This document shows, one piece after another, positions 8,192 through 16,913 of a DNA stretch of 35,043 nt. The notes beneath the pieces were generated by a model that did not search any database, was not told where the DNA came from, and saw only the letters and a list, made by a program, of their open reading frames with translations. How positions within the stretch are numbered: the stretch's first letter is position 1; each line of letters opens with the position of its first letter. The DNA is from Pseudomarimonas arenosa (GTDB lineage: Bacteria > Pseudomonadota > Gammaproteobacteria > Xanthomonadales > Xanthomonadaceae): contig NZ_JACYTR010000051.1 in the NCBI RefSeq assembly GCF_014841215.1, forward strand, positions 1-35,043, in the 5' to 3' direction. The position numbers and the translations under genes are program-made.

Positions 8192-9967
8192 TCAGAGTCG
8201 ATGCGTCTGCAGCCAAAGCTCCAGCGTGGCGGCCTGCCACAGCTCGGAGCCGCGCAGGGGCGTAATGTGCTCGGTCGGCTCGGAGAACAGCTGCTCAAGC
8301 CATGTGTTATCGAATAGACCGCGCTGGCGCGCGGCAGGCGACGAAAGCGCTTCGCGCACCATGGCAAGGTAGTCGCCTTGGATGTATTTCAGTGCCGGCA
8401 CCGGAAAATAGCCCTTGGGCCGATCGATCACCTCGTGCGGAATCACCTGCCGCGCCGCTTCCTTCAACACGCCCTTGCCCTCGTGCTTGAGCTTGTGTCG
8501 CGGGGGAATTCTCGCTGCCAGCTCGACCAGTTCGTGATCGAGAAACGGAACACGGGCCTCCAGTCCCCAGGCCATGGTCATGTTGTCGACCCGCTTGACC
8601 GGATCATCGACCAGCATCACCTCGCTATCCAGGCGCAAGGCCTTGTCGACCGCCGTTTCGGCGCCGCTGGCGGCGAAATGCTCGGCCACCAGCGCGCGGC
8701 TCGCATCTTCGTCGATCCGATAGTCGGCCTGCAGCTGGCGCTGCAGGGTTTGATGGTTGCGATCAAAGAATAGCCTTGCGTAATCACTTAACGGGTCGTT
8801 GGATGATTGCAGCGGCGGATACCAGTGATAGCCAGCGAATACCTCGTCCGCGCCCTGCCCCGACTGCACGACCTTGACATGCTTGGAGACTTCTTGCGAC
8901 AGCAAAAAGAAGCCCACGTTGTCATACGACACCATCGGCTCGCTCATCGCCGAAAATACGCCTGGCAGCGCCTGCAGCAGGCGTTGAGACGGCACCACGA
9001 TCTTGTGGTGCTGGGTGTCGAAGTGGCTGGCAATCAGGTCGGAATAGATGAACTCATCACCAGCCTCGCCGTTGGCCGCCTCAAAGCCCACCGAAAAGGT
9101 GTTGAGATCACGTTGTCCATTCTCGGCCAGCAGACCAACGATCAGGCTGGAATCGAGCCCGCCCGACAGCAGCACACCCACCGGCACGTCGGCCACCATG
9201 CGGCGCTTGACCGCGATGCGCAGAGCATCCAGGGTGCGCTCCTTCCAGTATTCGCCGGAACGCTCGCGATCGGCATCGTCTCGTTCGTAGCGCGCCTGCC
9301 AGTAACAACGATCACGGAAACGCCCATCGCGTTGGTAGACGCGCAGCGTCGCCGGTTTCAACTTGTGTGCCCCGCTCAGAATGGTGCGCGGCGGCGGCAC
9401 CACGGCGTGAAAGCTCATGTAGTGATGCAGGGCCACACGATCGATCGAGGTGTCAACGTCGCCACCGGCCAGCAAGGCCGGCAAACTGGAGGCAAAGCGC
9501 AGGCGGCTGCCCTGTTGGCTGTAGTAGAGCGGCTTGATTCCAAAGCGATCGCGCGCCATGACAATACGACCGCTTTCGCGTTCGTGCAGCACAAAGGCGA
9601 ACATGCCATGAAAACGCTCAACGCAGGCCTCGCCCCAGGCATGCCAGGCCTTCAGGATCACCTCTGAGTCGCCGTCGGAAAAGAACCGATATTGCTTGGC
9701 TTCGAGTTCCTGGCGCAGCTCGCGATAGTTGTAGATGCAGCCATTGAAGACCAGCATCAGGCCGAGGTCAGCATCCAGCATGGGCTGCTCAGCACGATTG
9801 CTCAGATCAATGATTCTGAGCCGCCGATGAGCGAAGCCCACTGCGCCGTGCGCGACGATTCCACTGCCATCTGGTCCACGCGGGGCCAGCACCTCGCTCA
9901 TCCGGGCGATCGCTTCCACATCCGCCGGGCGGCCGTCGAAGTTGATCTCGCCTGTCAGTCCACACAT
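8192..9967 (-). CDS. asnO: N-acetylglutaminylglutamine amidotransferase (AsnB/AsnO-like)
   Basis: A 591-residue class II glutamine amidotransferase that amidates N-acetylglutaminylglutamine to give NAGGN. Cys2 of MCGLTGE is the N-terminal nucleophile once Met is removed. LAPRGPDGSG (28-37), RRLRIIDLS (48-56) and VFNGCIYNYREL (73-84) are the glutaminase-site signatures. The synthetase domain carries the pyrophosphate loop LLSGGLDSS (266-274), and the C-terminal half has GLEARVPFLDHELVELA, typical of asparagine synthetases. Its place directly before the NAGGN synthetase distinguishes it from housekeeping AsnB. It is the first gene of the operon; NAGGN clusters are typically induced by osmotic stress, though no specific operator was recognised here. 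Confidence 0.94.
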   Translation of the reverse strand: MCGLTGEINFDGRPADVEAIARMSEVLAPRGPDGSGIVAHGAVGFAHRRLRIIDLSNRAEQPMLDADLGLMLVFNGCIYNYRELRQELEAKQYRFFSDGDSEVILKAWHAWGEACVERFHGMFAFVLHERESGRIVMARDRFGIKPLYYSQQGSRLRFASSLPALLAGGDVDTSIDRVALHHYMSFHAVVPPPRTILSGAHKLKPATLRVYQRDGRFRDRCYWQARYERDDADRERSGEYWKERTLDALRIAVKRRMVADVPVGVLLSGGLDSSLIVGLLAENGQRDLNTFSVGFEAANGEAGDEFIYSDLIASHFDTQHHKIVVPSQRLLQALPGVFSAMSEPMVSYDNVGFFLLSQEVSKHVKVVQSGQGADEVFAGYHWYPPLQSSNDPLSDYARLFFDRNHQTLQRQLQADYRIDEDASRALVAEHFAASGAETAVDKALRLDSEVMLVDDPVKRVDNMTMAWGLEARVPFLDHELVELAARIPPRHKLKHEGKGVLKEAARQVIPHEVIDRPKGYFPVPALKYIQGDYLAMVREALSSPAARQRGLFDNTWLEQLFSEPTEHITPLRGSELWQAATLELWLQTHRL

Positions 9968-9992
9968 ATTGTTTCACTCTCATGGTGACGCA

Positions 9993-10010
9993 CCTCACTT
10001 GCCAGTGAGG
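9993..10010. promoter_or_regulatory. Small hairpin upstream of the NAGGN operon
   Basis: Perfect 7-bp stem CCTCACT-TGCC-AGTGAGG 25 bases before the amidotransferase start codon. It could be an operator or a 5'-leader structure. Nothing else in 9968-10255 was recognisable as a gene; this stretch presumably holds the operon promoter. Confidence 0.3.
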
Positions 10011-10255
10011 ACCGAGAGCGTGCTGGGACAGGAAAAGCGCAGTCCGCGACCGGGCTGCGGTGTGACAGCTCCCGAATTTCGCGTTTTGAATTGAAGAAGA
10101 CGGCTCAGTTTACTCGTTTCGCAGGTGAGGGTCAAAAACGAGTCCGCGCATTCATCGTTTTAAGCGACATGTTAAGTTGGGGCAGCGCTGGTGAGGGAAT
10201 CTGTGACAAGCGCCTCCCCACGATACGCGTGATGTGCGGCGGTGGTAGGAGCCTA

Positions 10256-10924
10256 GTGGGCACCTTCAGTGCTCGCTTCGGTGAGGCACCCTTCGACAAG
10301 CTCAGGGTGCGTCAAGGCGATTCCATCGCTACCGCCCTCGGACTCTCATCCGCCCTTCGGGCTGTCTCTCAGTGCGAACAGGACAAGCCATGGCCCGCTT
10401 CGGGTCGCCGCCACGCTGGCTGAGCTTGCCGAAGCCAGCCGACCCAGCATTGCAACCTCAAAGCTCGCGTGGGCACCTTCAGGGCTCGCTTCGGTGAGCC
10501 ACCCTTCGACAAGCTCAGGGTGCGTCAAGGCGATTCCATCGCCACCGCCCTCGGACTCTCATCCGCCCTTCGGGCTGTCTCTCAGTGCGAACAGGACAAG
10601 CCATGACCGCTTCGGGTCGCCGCCACGCTGGCTGAGCTTGTCGAAGCCAGCCGACCCAGCATTGCAACCTCAATGTTCGCGTGGGTACCTTCAGGGCTCG
10701 CTTCGCTGAGGCACCCTTCGACGGGCTCAGGGTGCGTCAAGGCGATTCCATCGCTGCAGCCCTGGGGCCACCCGCCCTTCGGGCTGTCTCTCAGTGCGAA
10801 CAGGACAAGCCATGACCGCTTCGGGTCGCCGCCACGCTGGCTGAGCTTGTCGAAGCCAGCCGACTCAGCATTGCAACCTCAATGCTCGCGTGGGTACCTT
10901 CAGGGCTCGCTTCGGTGAGGCACT
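10256..10924. repeat. Tandem ~212-bp repeat, three full units plus a partial fourth
   Basis: Units begin at 10256, 10469, 10681 and 10890 (periods 213, 212 and 209), each opening with GTGGGCACCTTCAG or GTGGGTACCTTCAG. Every unit carries a pair of inverted REP-like cores, CTTCGACAAGCTCAGG and GCTGAGCTTGTCGAAGC, plus CGCCCTTCGGGCTGTCTCTC. The last unit is cut off after about 35 bases. Identity between units is high, so the duplication is recent. Open frames across it (for example 10269-10709) are simple translations of the repeat and not genes. Confidence 0.9.
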
Positions 10925-11057
10925 CGCCCAGCTGTTGTGGTCGCCTGCACGCGAATCTCCCTGTGCAGCCTCGAATTCCCAGCCCACTGCGAGACACTTC
11001 GCAGTCCTCGCCGCAACAACCGACAATGGTGTCTATGTCCGCAACAAGGCTTCGTCG

Positions 11058-11729
11058 ATGAACCGCATGCACCTGCTCGATACCGCGCCGATTCCTGGCG
11101 GCGGTGAACTACGCCTGTTCCAGTGTGGTGACATCTACACGATCAAGATCGCCGGCGGTGGCGATCTGATGAACAGCCGGGTACGCGAATCGGAGAAGGC
11201 GCTGGCGCGGTTGCCTTGCGAACGCATTGCGCGACGTCCGTCCGCGCGCGTGTTGGTAGGTGGGCTGGGGATGGGGTTTACGCTCGCTGAAGCCTTGTCG
11301 GTGCTGCAACAGGATGCCGAAGTGGTGGTCGCCGAGCTGGTGCCCGCGGTTGTCGAATGGAACCACCACGTGCTCGGCGAAAAGGCCGGTCATCCGCTGC
11401 GCGATCCGCGCACGAGGGTCGTCGTCGACGACGTCGCGCAGGTGCTGAAAGCAAACCGGGGAGGCTTCGATGCAATCCTGCTCGACGTCGACAACGGTCC
11501 GGAGGGACTGACGCTGACTGCAAACGACAGACTGTATTCGGACCTCGGTCTGGTCAGTGCAATCGAGGCGTTGAAGGCCGGCGGCATACTTGCCGTATGG
11601 TCGGCCGCACCGGCACCGTTTTTCACCCGCAGGCTGCACCAGTCCGGTCTGCGAGTTGAAGAACACATCGTTCGTGCGCGCCCGAATGGCAAGGGCGAGC
11701 GGCACATGATCTGGCTGGCTATGAACTAG
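11058..11729 (+). CDS. Spermidine-synthase-like methyltransferase-fold protein
   Basis: A 223-residue protein with the Rossmann fold of the spermine/spermidine synthase superfamily. VLVGGLGMGFTLAEAL is the glycine-rich nucleotide/SAM-binding loop, VVVAELVPAVVEW provides the acidic residue after strand 2, and FDAILLDVDNGPEGL is the strand-4 Asp region. The N-terminal tetramerisation strand domain of true spermidine synthases is mostly lacking, so it belongs to the short single-domain group often annotated as spermidine synthase but of unknown substrate. ATG at 11058 is preferred because the open frame upstream is tandem-repeat DNA and an archetypal N-terminus begins here; a second Met follows three codons later. 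No adjacent polyamine gene. Confidence 0.8.
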   Translation: MNRMHLLDTAPIPGGGELRLFQCGDIYTIKIAGGGDLMNSRVRESEKALARLPCERIARRPSARVLVGGLGMGFTLAEALSVLQQDAEVVVAELVPAVVEWNHHVLGEKAGHPLRDPRTRVVVDDVAQVLKANRGGFDAILLDVDNGPEGLTLTANDRLYSDLGLVSAIEALKAGGILAVWSAAPAPFFTRRLHQSGLRVEEHIVRARPNGKGERHMIWLAMN

Positions 11730-12244
11730 ATCAGAGTATCGGCGATGAACGCGAATGCTTCGGCACGTTTCAAGGTCAGCGGCGATAAGCCGTGGGGTTT
11801 CGCCGAGTTCCGACGTCCCTCCGGCCTTGACCAGTACCCCGGCCTGGACTGCGAATCAATCTCCGAAGAGGTCGCTGTGCGTCCCTTCAGTCAGCAGGTT
11901 CGAGCCTTCTTGCGGGCGCGTCGACCATCGTAGTAACGCTTCTACAATGCTTGTCAGAAGCCGTGCCGTGACCATCCTTACCAGCCGCGAACTCAACCAG
12001 GGCATCGGGCGCGCCAAATGTGAGGCCAGCTCGTCGTTCTCTGGCTCCGTCTCTGTCTTCACCAACGCCGCTTTCCGATGTGCATGTTAAGTAGGGCGTG
12101 CACGAGGCGGGCAGCTTGCTGGAGCACCGATTGTCGCGGCCAACGCAAGCACCTTGTTCACGCCACAGGGAAAGACCTCCCTCCGTTACCGCGTCGGTAC
12201 CGGAACGCGCTCCAGCTTGAGAACATCCGGTCTGACGACCTGCG
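11730..12244. other. Non-coding interval with a possible antitoxin relic
   Basis: Between the spermidine-synthase-like gene and the converging ABC permease no intact gene is evident. The only recognisable coding signal is the short Phd-like frame at 11947-12090, annotated separately. No strong hairpin terminator was found. Confidence 0.5.
11947..12090 (+). pseudogene. Possible Phd/YefM-type antitoxin remnant
   Basis: A 47-codon frame begins MLVRSRAVTILTSRELNQ and continues GIGRAKCEA, resembling the N-terminal DNA-binding segment of Phd/YefM antitoxins, where TSRELNQ or TSREFNQ followed by RAK is characteristic. The rest (SSSFSGSVSVFTNAAF) is only loosely like the usual GPVFITDRGRP stretch, and the protein ends far short of the usual 75-90 residues. 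No PIN or Doc toxin follows. It reads as a decayed toxin-antitoxin fragment, or chance similarity. Confidence 0.4.
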
Positions 12245-13084
12245 CTACCCCACCCGCGCCAGTCGACGCACCGCGAGGCCGCCACACAGCACGCCGAGGG
12301 CGAGCAGCACCGCACCGGCGATGGCCGGGTCGATGAAGGAAAACGGCTCGATGCCGGCCAGGCCTAGAGCAAGCTGGTTGAGATGGAAGGTCGGCCAGAT
12401 CACCACCCAGGGTTCCAGCGCGGCAGGCAGGGGAATGAACAGTCCCGACAGCCACATCATCGGCAGGAACAGCAGATTGCCCCAGGCCGGGGCGGCCGAG
12501 GCGGAACACCAGCTGCCGAGCAGCAGGCCGATCGCGGTGAACGGCAGACTGCCGATGAGCAGCGTCACGCAGATGATGATGAGCTGGGTTGCTGAGGCCG
12601 TGAGCTTTCCAAACAGCAGCGCGGCAATCAATACCAGGGCCAGCGCCAGGCCGGAGATGAACATCGACATCAGCAGCTTGGCGACGATGACCGCGCCGGG
12701 TGGCGCCGGCAGGGCACGCTTGAGCTGCAGCACGCGTCCCTCACGCTCGGCGGCGAGCAGCGCGGAGGTGAAGATGCCCGGCATGGATACCGCCAGCACC
12801 GAGAAGCCGCAGAACAGGTAGTCGGCAAGCGCTGGGCCGAACTTGCTTTCAGCCAGCGCGGGGCCCGCCATTACCACGCCGAACATCAGGTAGACCGCCA
12901 GCGGCACGACGATGAAAGGGATGGCGAAGCCGGGCGAACGCAGCGCAGCGCGGATCTCCATTCGAGTCTCGGCCGCATAGGCGGCGACCAGGCGTAGCAG
13001 CGGAAGCGGCTGGCGCGCAGCGTGGTGCGCGTCGAAATCGGCAGCGATCGACAGCGGTGTAGCAAGGGGCGTGCGGGCGCTCAT
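12245..13084 (-). CDS. ABC-2 type transporter permease (distal gene of operon)
   Basis: A 279-residue membrane protein with about six hydrophobic segments: near residues 50-70 (FAIPFIVVPLAVYLMFGVV), a second near 90-110, paired long segments around SMFISGLALALVLIAALLFG and LIIICVTLLIGSLPFTAIGL, NLLFLPMMWLSGLFIPL, and a last one at AIAGAVLLALGVLCGGL. This is the ABC-2 permease topology. Its ATG overlaps the stop of the acyltransferase-ABC fusion (ATGA), so it is the natural membrane partner of that protein's ATPase domain. The substrate is unknown. Confidence 0.88.
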   Translation of the reverse strand: MSARTPLATPLSIAADFDAHHAARQPLPLLRLVAAYAAETRMEIRAALRSPGFAIPFIVVPLAVYLMFGVVMAGPALAESKFGPALADYLFCGFSVLAVSMPGIFTSALLAAEREGRVLQLKRALPAPPGAVIVAKLLMSMFISGLALALVLIAALLFGKLTASATQLIIICVTLLIGSLPFTAIGLLLGSWCSASAAPAWGNLLFLPMMWLSGLFIPLPAALEPWVVIWPTFHLNQLALGLAGIEPFSFIDPAIAGAVLLALGVLCGGLAVRRLARVG

Positions 13085-15309
13085 GCGGCCTCCCGGGTGA
13101 GTTCGTTGAAGGCTTCGGCCAGGCTGGCCTTGTGGATTTCGAGATCGCGCAGGCTCGAGTCGCTCGCCAGCAGGCGGCGCACCACGCTGTCGGCGTCCGA
13201 GGCGGTGAGCTGCAGCTGGCCGGAATCGCTGCTCGCATCGACCACACCGGGCCAGCGCCGGATGTCCTCGACATTGAGAGCGCTGGCGCAGCGGATGCGC
13301 TTGCGCGCGACCAGATCGCGCATCTCGCCGACGCTGCCTTCGGCGATCAGTCGGCCGCGGGCCAGTACGGCGACGCGATCGGCCAGTGCCTCGGCCTCTT
13401 CGAGATAGTGGGTGGTGAGTAGTATTCCGCAGCCTTCGTCGAGCAGCTGCCGAATGCCCCGCCACATCGTTTCGCGCGCGGCGACATCGAGCCCCACCGA
13501 GGGCTCGTCGAGAAACACCAGCTGCGGCCGACCGACGATGGCCAGGGCGAACTGCACCTGCCGCTTCTGGCCGGTGGAGAGCTTGCCGTAGGCCTTGTCG
13601 GCCAGCGCCTGCAGGCCGCACAGTTCGATCACTTCGTCGACGGAACGAGGTGTTCGGTAGTAACTGGCCGCCAGGGCGATGTGCTCACGGGTGCGCAGCG
13701 TCGGCGTCAGGGTCACGTCCTGCATCATCACGCCCACCGCCAGCCGACTGGCCGTGGACAGCGGCGAGCCGCCCATCAGCACGGCTTCACCGGCATCGGG
13801 CTGCAGGGTGCCCAGCAGCAGACCGATGGCCGTAGTCTTGCCGGCACCGTTCGGCCCGAGCAGGGCCAGCAGCTCACCCGCGCGCACGGCGAGATGCAGG
13901 CCGTCGAGCGCCGGCTGGCCGTCGTAACCTTTGCTGGCCGCGACCAGCTCAGCGAGCACGTAGGCATCGGCTTCGCGTGCCGGGTTGTTCTGCGCCGGGC
14001 TCTGCTGCGATGGATCGAGCTGTGATGGATCGAGCTGTGATGGATCGAGCTGCGCCACATCGACTTGTGCCGGGCCGACCGGTTGCGTGGCATCCGGCGC
14101 CAACGCCACAGTCGCAGCGTCCGCGCCCTGTGCCGCGCTGCGGGATGGCAGCGTCCGCGGATAGCGGCGACCGTTCAGCACCTCACCGAGGAAGGTGTTG
14201 CGCACGCCGTAGTGATAGGCGAGCAGCAGCGGCGTCAGCGTCAGCGCAATGATCAGCGGAAACTTCACCCACGAAGGCAAGGCAAGACCGGCCAACAGCA
14301 CCTGCCAGGCGAACACCACCGGCAGATGGGTAAGGTAGAGCCAGTACGAGGCGTCCGAAAGGTAGCGATGCACCCGATTGGGTTCGGCGCAGAAGCGCCA
14401 GGCGGCACCGAGCAGACCCACGGTCCAGCACCACGCAGCCAGCGCATAACACAGGGTATAGCCGACACGCCCGTTGGCGCCGCCCGGCAGCGTCCCGGGC
14501 TCGAGCGACGGCGTCGGCCCGATCAGGCTCAAGCAGATGGCGGTGAGCGTCAACGCGGCGAGAAGCTGACCACGCCATTGCCGCGCGAGGTAGTCAAGCA
14601 GGCCGAGCTGGCGATGCACGAACCAACCGAACGCGAACGCGCTGCCGTAGGCCAGGCTGGCCGGCCATTGCGGGGCGAGGCCGTGATCCGGTGTGCGAAT
14701 GCCAAACCACAGATGCCCGTCGAGATCCGCGAACAGCGCGAGAAACAGCGGCAGCGCCAGCAGCAGCGGCAGCACACCGCCGCGCGCGGCGCGGCCGAGC
14801 AGGCGATCAAAGCCAGCCGCCAGATGGCCCTGGCGATCGACCACCCGATCGGCGACGAACTGCACCACCAGGGCAAGCGCATAGAAACCGAGCAGGTAGT
14901 ACAGGAACCACAGATGGATCAGTGGAAAACCCTGCGGCGGAGGCGGCGCCGGCGCGTCCGCCGTCATCGTTCGCGACAGTCCCCAGATCACCACTGCGAT
15001 GGTGATCGGGGCGAGGACAATCCAGCCGACGACCAGCGGCGCACCGACGCGCTGCAGACGGTTGCCGATGAAGGCGCGCGCGCCGCGGCGTTCGACCAGC
15101 AGGCGGGCGAAGAAGCCGGCAATGACGAAGAACAGACTCATCCGAAACAGATGGATGGTGAAGAAGCCAACCGCCATCAGCGGGCTCTGCGATGCGTCCT
15201 GCGCGGGAATCGGCAGGAAGAACGACATGCAGGCGTGCAGCACGATGCCCAGCAGCAGCGCCAGGGCGCGTGCGGAGTCGAGCGCGTGGAAACGGTGTGT
15301 GGTGTGCAT
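13081..15309 (-). CDS. Fusion of membrane acyltransferase and ABC transporter ATPase
   Basis: A 742-residue two-part protein. Residues 1-380 are an acyltransferase-3 (OpgC/MdoC-like) membrane domain: LDSARALALLLGIVLHACM at the N-terminus with the family His at 25, then about ten hydrophobic helices. Residues 380-450 form an Ala/Pro/Gln-rich linker with three tandem LDPSQ units (421-435). Residues 450-735 are an ABC ATPase: Walker A GPNGAGKTT (485-493), signature LSTGQ (577-581, with Thr for the usual Gly), Walker B QLVFLDEP with E602, and switch His634. ORF continuity was checked: one frame with no stop. It overlaps the next permease by four bases and follows the first permease by nine. It may couple acyl transfer to export of a glycan or lipid; this is inference. 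Confidence 0.9.
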   Translation of the reverse strand: MHTTHRFHALDSARALALLLGIVLHACMSFFLPIPAQDASQSPLMAVGFFTIHLFRMSLFFVIAGFFARLLVERRGARAFIGNRLQRVGAPLVVGWIVLAPITIAVVIWGLSRTMTADAPAPPPPQGFPLIHLWFLYYLLGFYALALVVQFVADRVVDRQGHLAAGFDRLLGRAARGGVLPLLLALPLFLALFADLDGHLWFGIRTPDHGLAPQWPASLAYGSAFAFGWFVHRQLGLLDYLARQWRGQLLAALTLTAICLSLIGPTPSLEPGTLPGGANGRVGYTLCYALAAWCWTVGLLGAAWRFCAEPNRVHRYLSDASYWLYLTHLPVVFAWQVLLAGLALPSWVKFPLIIALTLTPLLLAYHYGVRNTFLGEVLNGRRYPRTLPSRSAAQGADAATVALAPDATQPVGPAQVDVAQLDPSQLDPSQLDPSQQSPAQNNPAREADAYVLAELVAASKGYDGQPALDGLHLAVRAGELLALLGPNGAGKTTAIGLLLGTLQPDAGEAVLMGGSPLSTASRLAVGVMMQDVTLTPTLRTREHIALAASYYRTPRSVDEVIELCGLQALADKAYGKLSTGQKRQVQFALAIVGRPQLVFLDEPSVGLDVAARETMWRGIRQLLDEGCGILLTTHYLEEAEALADRVAVLARGRLIAEGSVGEMRDLVARKRIRCASALNVEDIRRWPGVVDASSDSGQLQLTASDADSVVRRLLASDSSLRDLEIHKASLAEAFNELTREAA
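13986..14055. repeat. In-gene 15-bp tandem repeat encoding the LDPSQ linker
   Basis: Three consecutive in-frame copies of a 15-base unit (TGATGGATCGAGCTG on the plus strand), flanked by more diverged copies, encode Q-L-D-P-S repeats in the linker between the acyltransferase and ABC domains. Because the unit is a multiple of three, copy-number change would alter linker length without breaking the frame. Confidence 0.85.
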
Positions 15310-15318
15310 GATCAGTTC

Positions 15319-15993
15319 TCAGGTGAGGTCGCGTCGCCGCGAAGGCAGGGTCAGGGCGAGGCCGAGCGCGATCGCCGCGAGCAGCAGCTCGGCCGCCATC
15401 ACCGCGAGCACGTCCGCGCTCCACCAGGCATCGGCGGCCTGGGCCCGTTGCGCCTGCTCGGTCAGGCGATACAGCCAACTCAGCATCGGCGTCACCGTCA
15501 GATTGGTCAGCAGGATGGCGGCGATCGACCACACCTCGGACAGGCTGACCACCACGATCGCGAGCAGCACGAAGAAGTTCAGCAGGAAAAACAGCATCAG
15601 CGCGACGAAGAACGGCAGTCCGCCATCCGGGCGTGCGGTGAGCAGGGTCGACAGCAGGACGAAGCCAGTAAGCACCACCCACGGCACCAGGAAGGCGATC
15701 GTCGCCGCCCAGACCTTGGCCGTCATGTACTGCGCAGGCGTGATTGGCAGGCTGAGCACGAACAGATGCGAGCGGTCCTGCCGCTCCTTGTAGATGCCGA
15801 GCATGCTCAGCAGCACGCCGAACGCAATCACCGCGGTCATGAACAGGATGAAGCCGAAGCTCGGCCCGCCGCCCGCCTCGCTCGAGCCCGAGAGCCACAG
15901 CGCCACCACGCCAACCAGCACGGTGGCGACGATCCAGCTGCGATAGAAGCGCAGATCCTTGGCGATCAGCACGCGCGTCAACGATGTGTTCAT
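15319..15993 (-). CDS. ABC-2 type transporter permease (proximal gene of operon)
   Basis: A 224-residue membrane protein with six predicted hydrophobic segments (IVATVLVGVVALWL, FILFMTAVIAFGVLLSMLGI, FLVPWVVLTGFVLLSTLL, FFVALMLFFLLNFFVLLAIV, a short one at IAAILLTNLTVT, and VMAAELLLAAIALGLALTL near the C-terminus). The segment KERQDRSHLFVLSLPITPAQYMTAK is the cytoplasmic coupling region typical of ABC-2 permeases. The start at 15993 overlaps the ATPase gene stop by four bases, so the pair is made together as a YtrB/YtrC-like transporter. Upstream in-frame codons are antisense shadow of the ATPase. Confidence 0.88.
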   Translation of the reverse strand: MNTSLTRVLIAKDLRFYRSWIVATVLVGVVALWLSGSSEAGGGPSFGFILFMTAVIAFGVLLSMLGIYKERQDRSHLFVLSLPITPAQYMTAKVWAATIAFLVPWVVLTGFVLLSTLLTARPDGGLPFFVALMLFFLLNFFVLLAIVVVSLSEVWSIAAILLTNLTVTPMLSWLYRLTEQAQRAQAADAWWSADVLAVMAAELLLAAIALGLALTLPSRRRDLT

Positions 15994-16886
15994 TCGCCCA
16001 TCTCCCGACGCTTGGCCATCACATTGGCAACAAAGATTTCTTCCAGGCTCATGCGCTGGATCTCGAGCACCTCGGCGCCCAGCGCCTGCAGCCGGGCGGT
16101 CAGCTCGGGCTGGAAGTCGCGGCAGGTCAGCTGAACCAGTCGTCCTGAACGCTGCGTTTCGACGACACCGGGCAGGTCGGGCAGCGCTCGCGTCTCGTCC
16201 AGGCTCACGCTCAGCCGCCGCCAGCGCTCGATGAAGGCCTCCTTGTCGCGCGAGTCGACCAGCCGGCCACGATCGAGAAAGGTGACCTGATCGCAGATCT
16301 GTTCGATCTCCAGCGTGTTGTGCGACGAGAACAGGATCGATCGTCGATCGTCCTGCACCACCTCCATCAGCTCGCCGATGACTTCCTGGCGGGCCACCGG
16401 GTCGAGCCCTGCCGTGGGTTCGTCCAGCACCAGCAGGGCCGGCCGACGCGCCAGCGCGAGCAGCAGCAGGGCTTTCATGTGTTCGCCGCGCGACAGGGTC
16501 TTGACGCGCTGCTCGCCGCGCAGGCCGAAGTGGCGCAGCAGATGCTGCGCGTAGATCGCATCCCAACCCGGATAGATCGCGGCGACGAAGTCGAGGTGCC
16601 AGCCCAGGGTAGCGCCGGAGAACAGGCGCATGTCTTCGCTGACATGGCCGATCTGCCACTTGGCCTCGACCTGCCCCGCCGGCAGGCGATGACCCAGAAC
16701 CTCCACCTCGCCGGCGTCGGCCTCGATCAGGCCGGTCAGCAGCTTCATGCAGGTGCTCTTGCCGGCGCCGTTCGGCCCGACCAAGCCCATGATCTGCCCG
16801 GTCTCGAGCCGGAACGACAAGCGATCCAGATGAAAGAACGGATAGCGCTTCTCGACGTTGTGGAATACGACTGCTGTGCTGCTCAT
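15990..16886 (-). CDS. ABC transporter ATP-binding protein (YtrB-like)
   Basis: A 298-residue ATPase. Walker A is GPNGAGKS (37-44), the signature is LSRGE (131-135, a variant lacking the usual Gly-Gly-Gln), Walker B is LLVLDEP (151-157) and the switch His is H189 in FSSHN. A C-terminal extension of about 80 residues is typical of ATPases that work with ABC-2 permeases. ATG at 16886 is chosen since the frame upstream runs into the hairpin repeat. It is the first structural gene after the GntR regulator and overlaps the permease gene. YtrA-regulated ABC operons elsewhere respond to cell-envelope stress and lipid-II-binding antibiotics; that link is by analogy. Confidence 0.92.
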   Translation of the reverse strand: MSSTAVVFHNVEKRYPFFHLDRLSFRLETGQIMGLVGPNGAGKSTCMKLLTGLIEADAGEVEVLGHRLPAGQVEAKWQIGHVSEDMRLFSGATLGWHLDFVAAIYPGWDAIYAQHLLRHFGLRGEQRVKTLSRGEHMKALLLLALARRPALLVLDEPTAGLDPVARQEVIGELMEVVQDDRRSILFSSHNTLEIEQICDQVTFLDRGRLVDSRDKEAFIERWRRLSVSLDETRALPDLPGVVETQRSGRLVQLTCRDFQPELTARLQALGAEVLEIQRMSLEEIFVANVMAKRREMGE

Positions 16887-16913
16887 GATTCGTCCGACTT
16901 TGGCCTGTGGAGG

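Noticed and set aside
10269..10709. Plus-strand open frame of 146 codons
   Set aside because: The translation (HPSTSSGC, FGLSLSANRTSH) is a readout of the tandem REP-type repeat and recurs with each unit.
10256..10924. CRISPR array
   Set aside because: Units are ~212 bp and nearly identical through their whole length, with no short repeat separated by unique spacers and no cas genes.
14065..16134. A 689-codon plus-strand open frame
   Set aside because: It is antisense to the acyltransferase-ABC fusion and permease genes, and its Arg/Gln/His-rich translation has no domain. High GC content produces such shadows.
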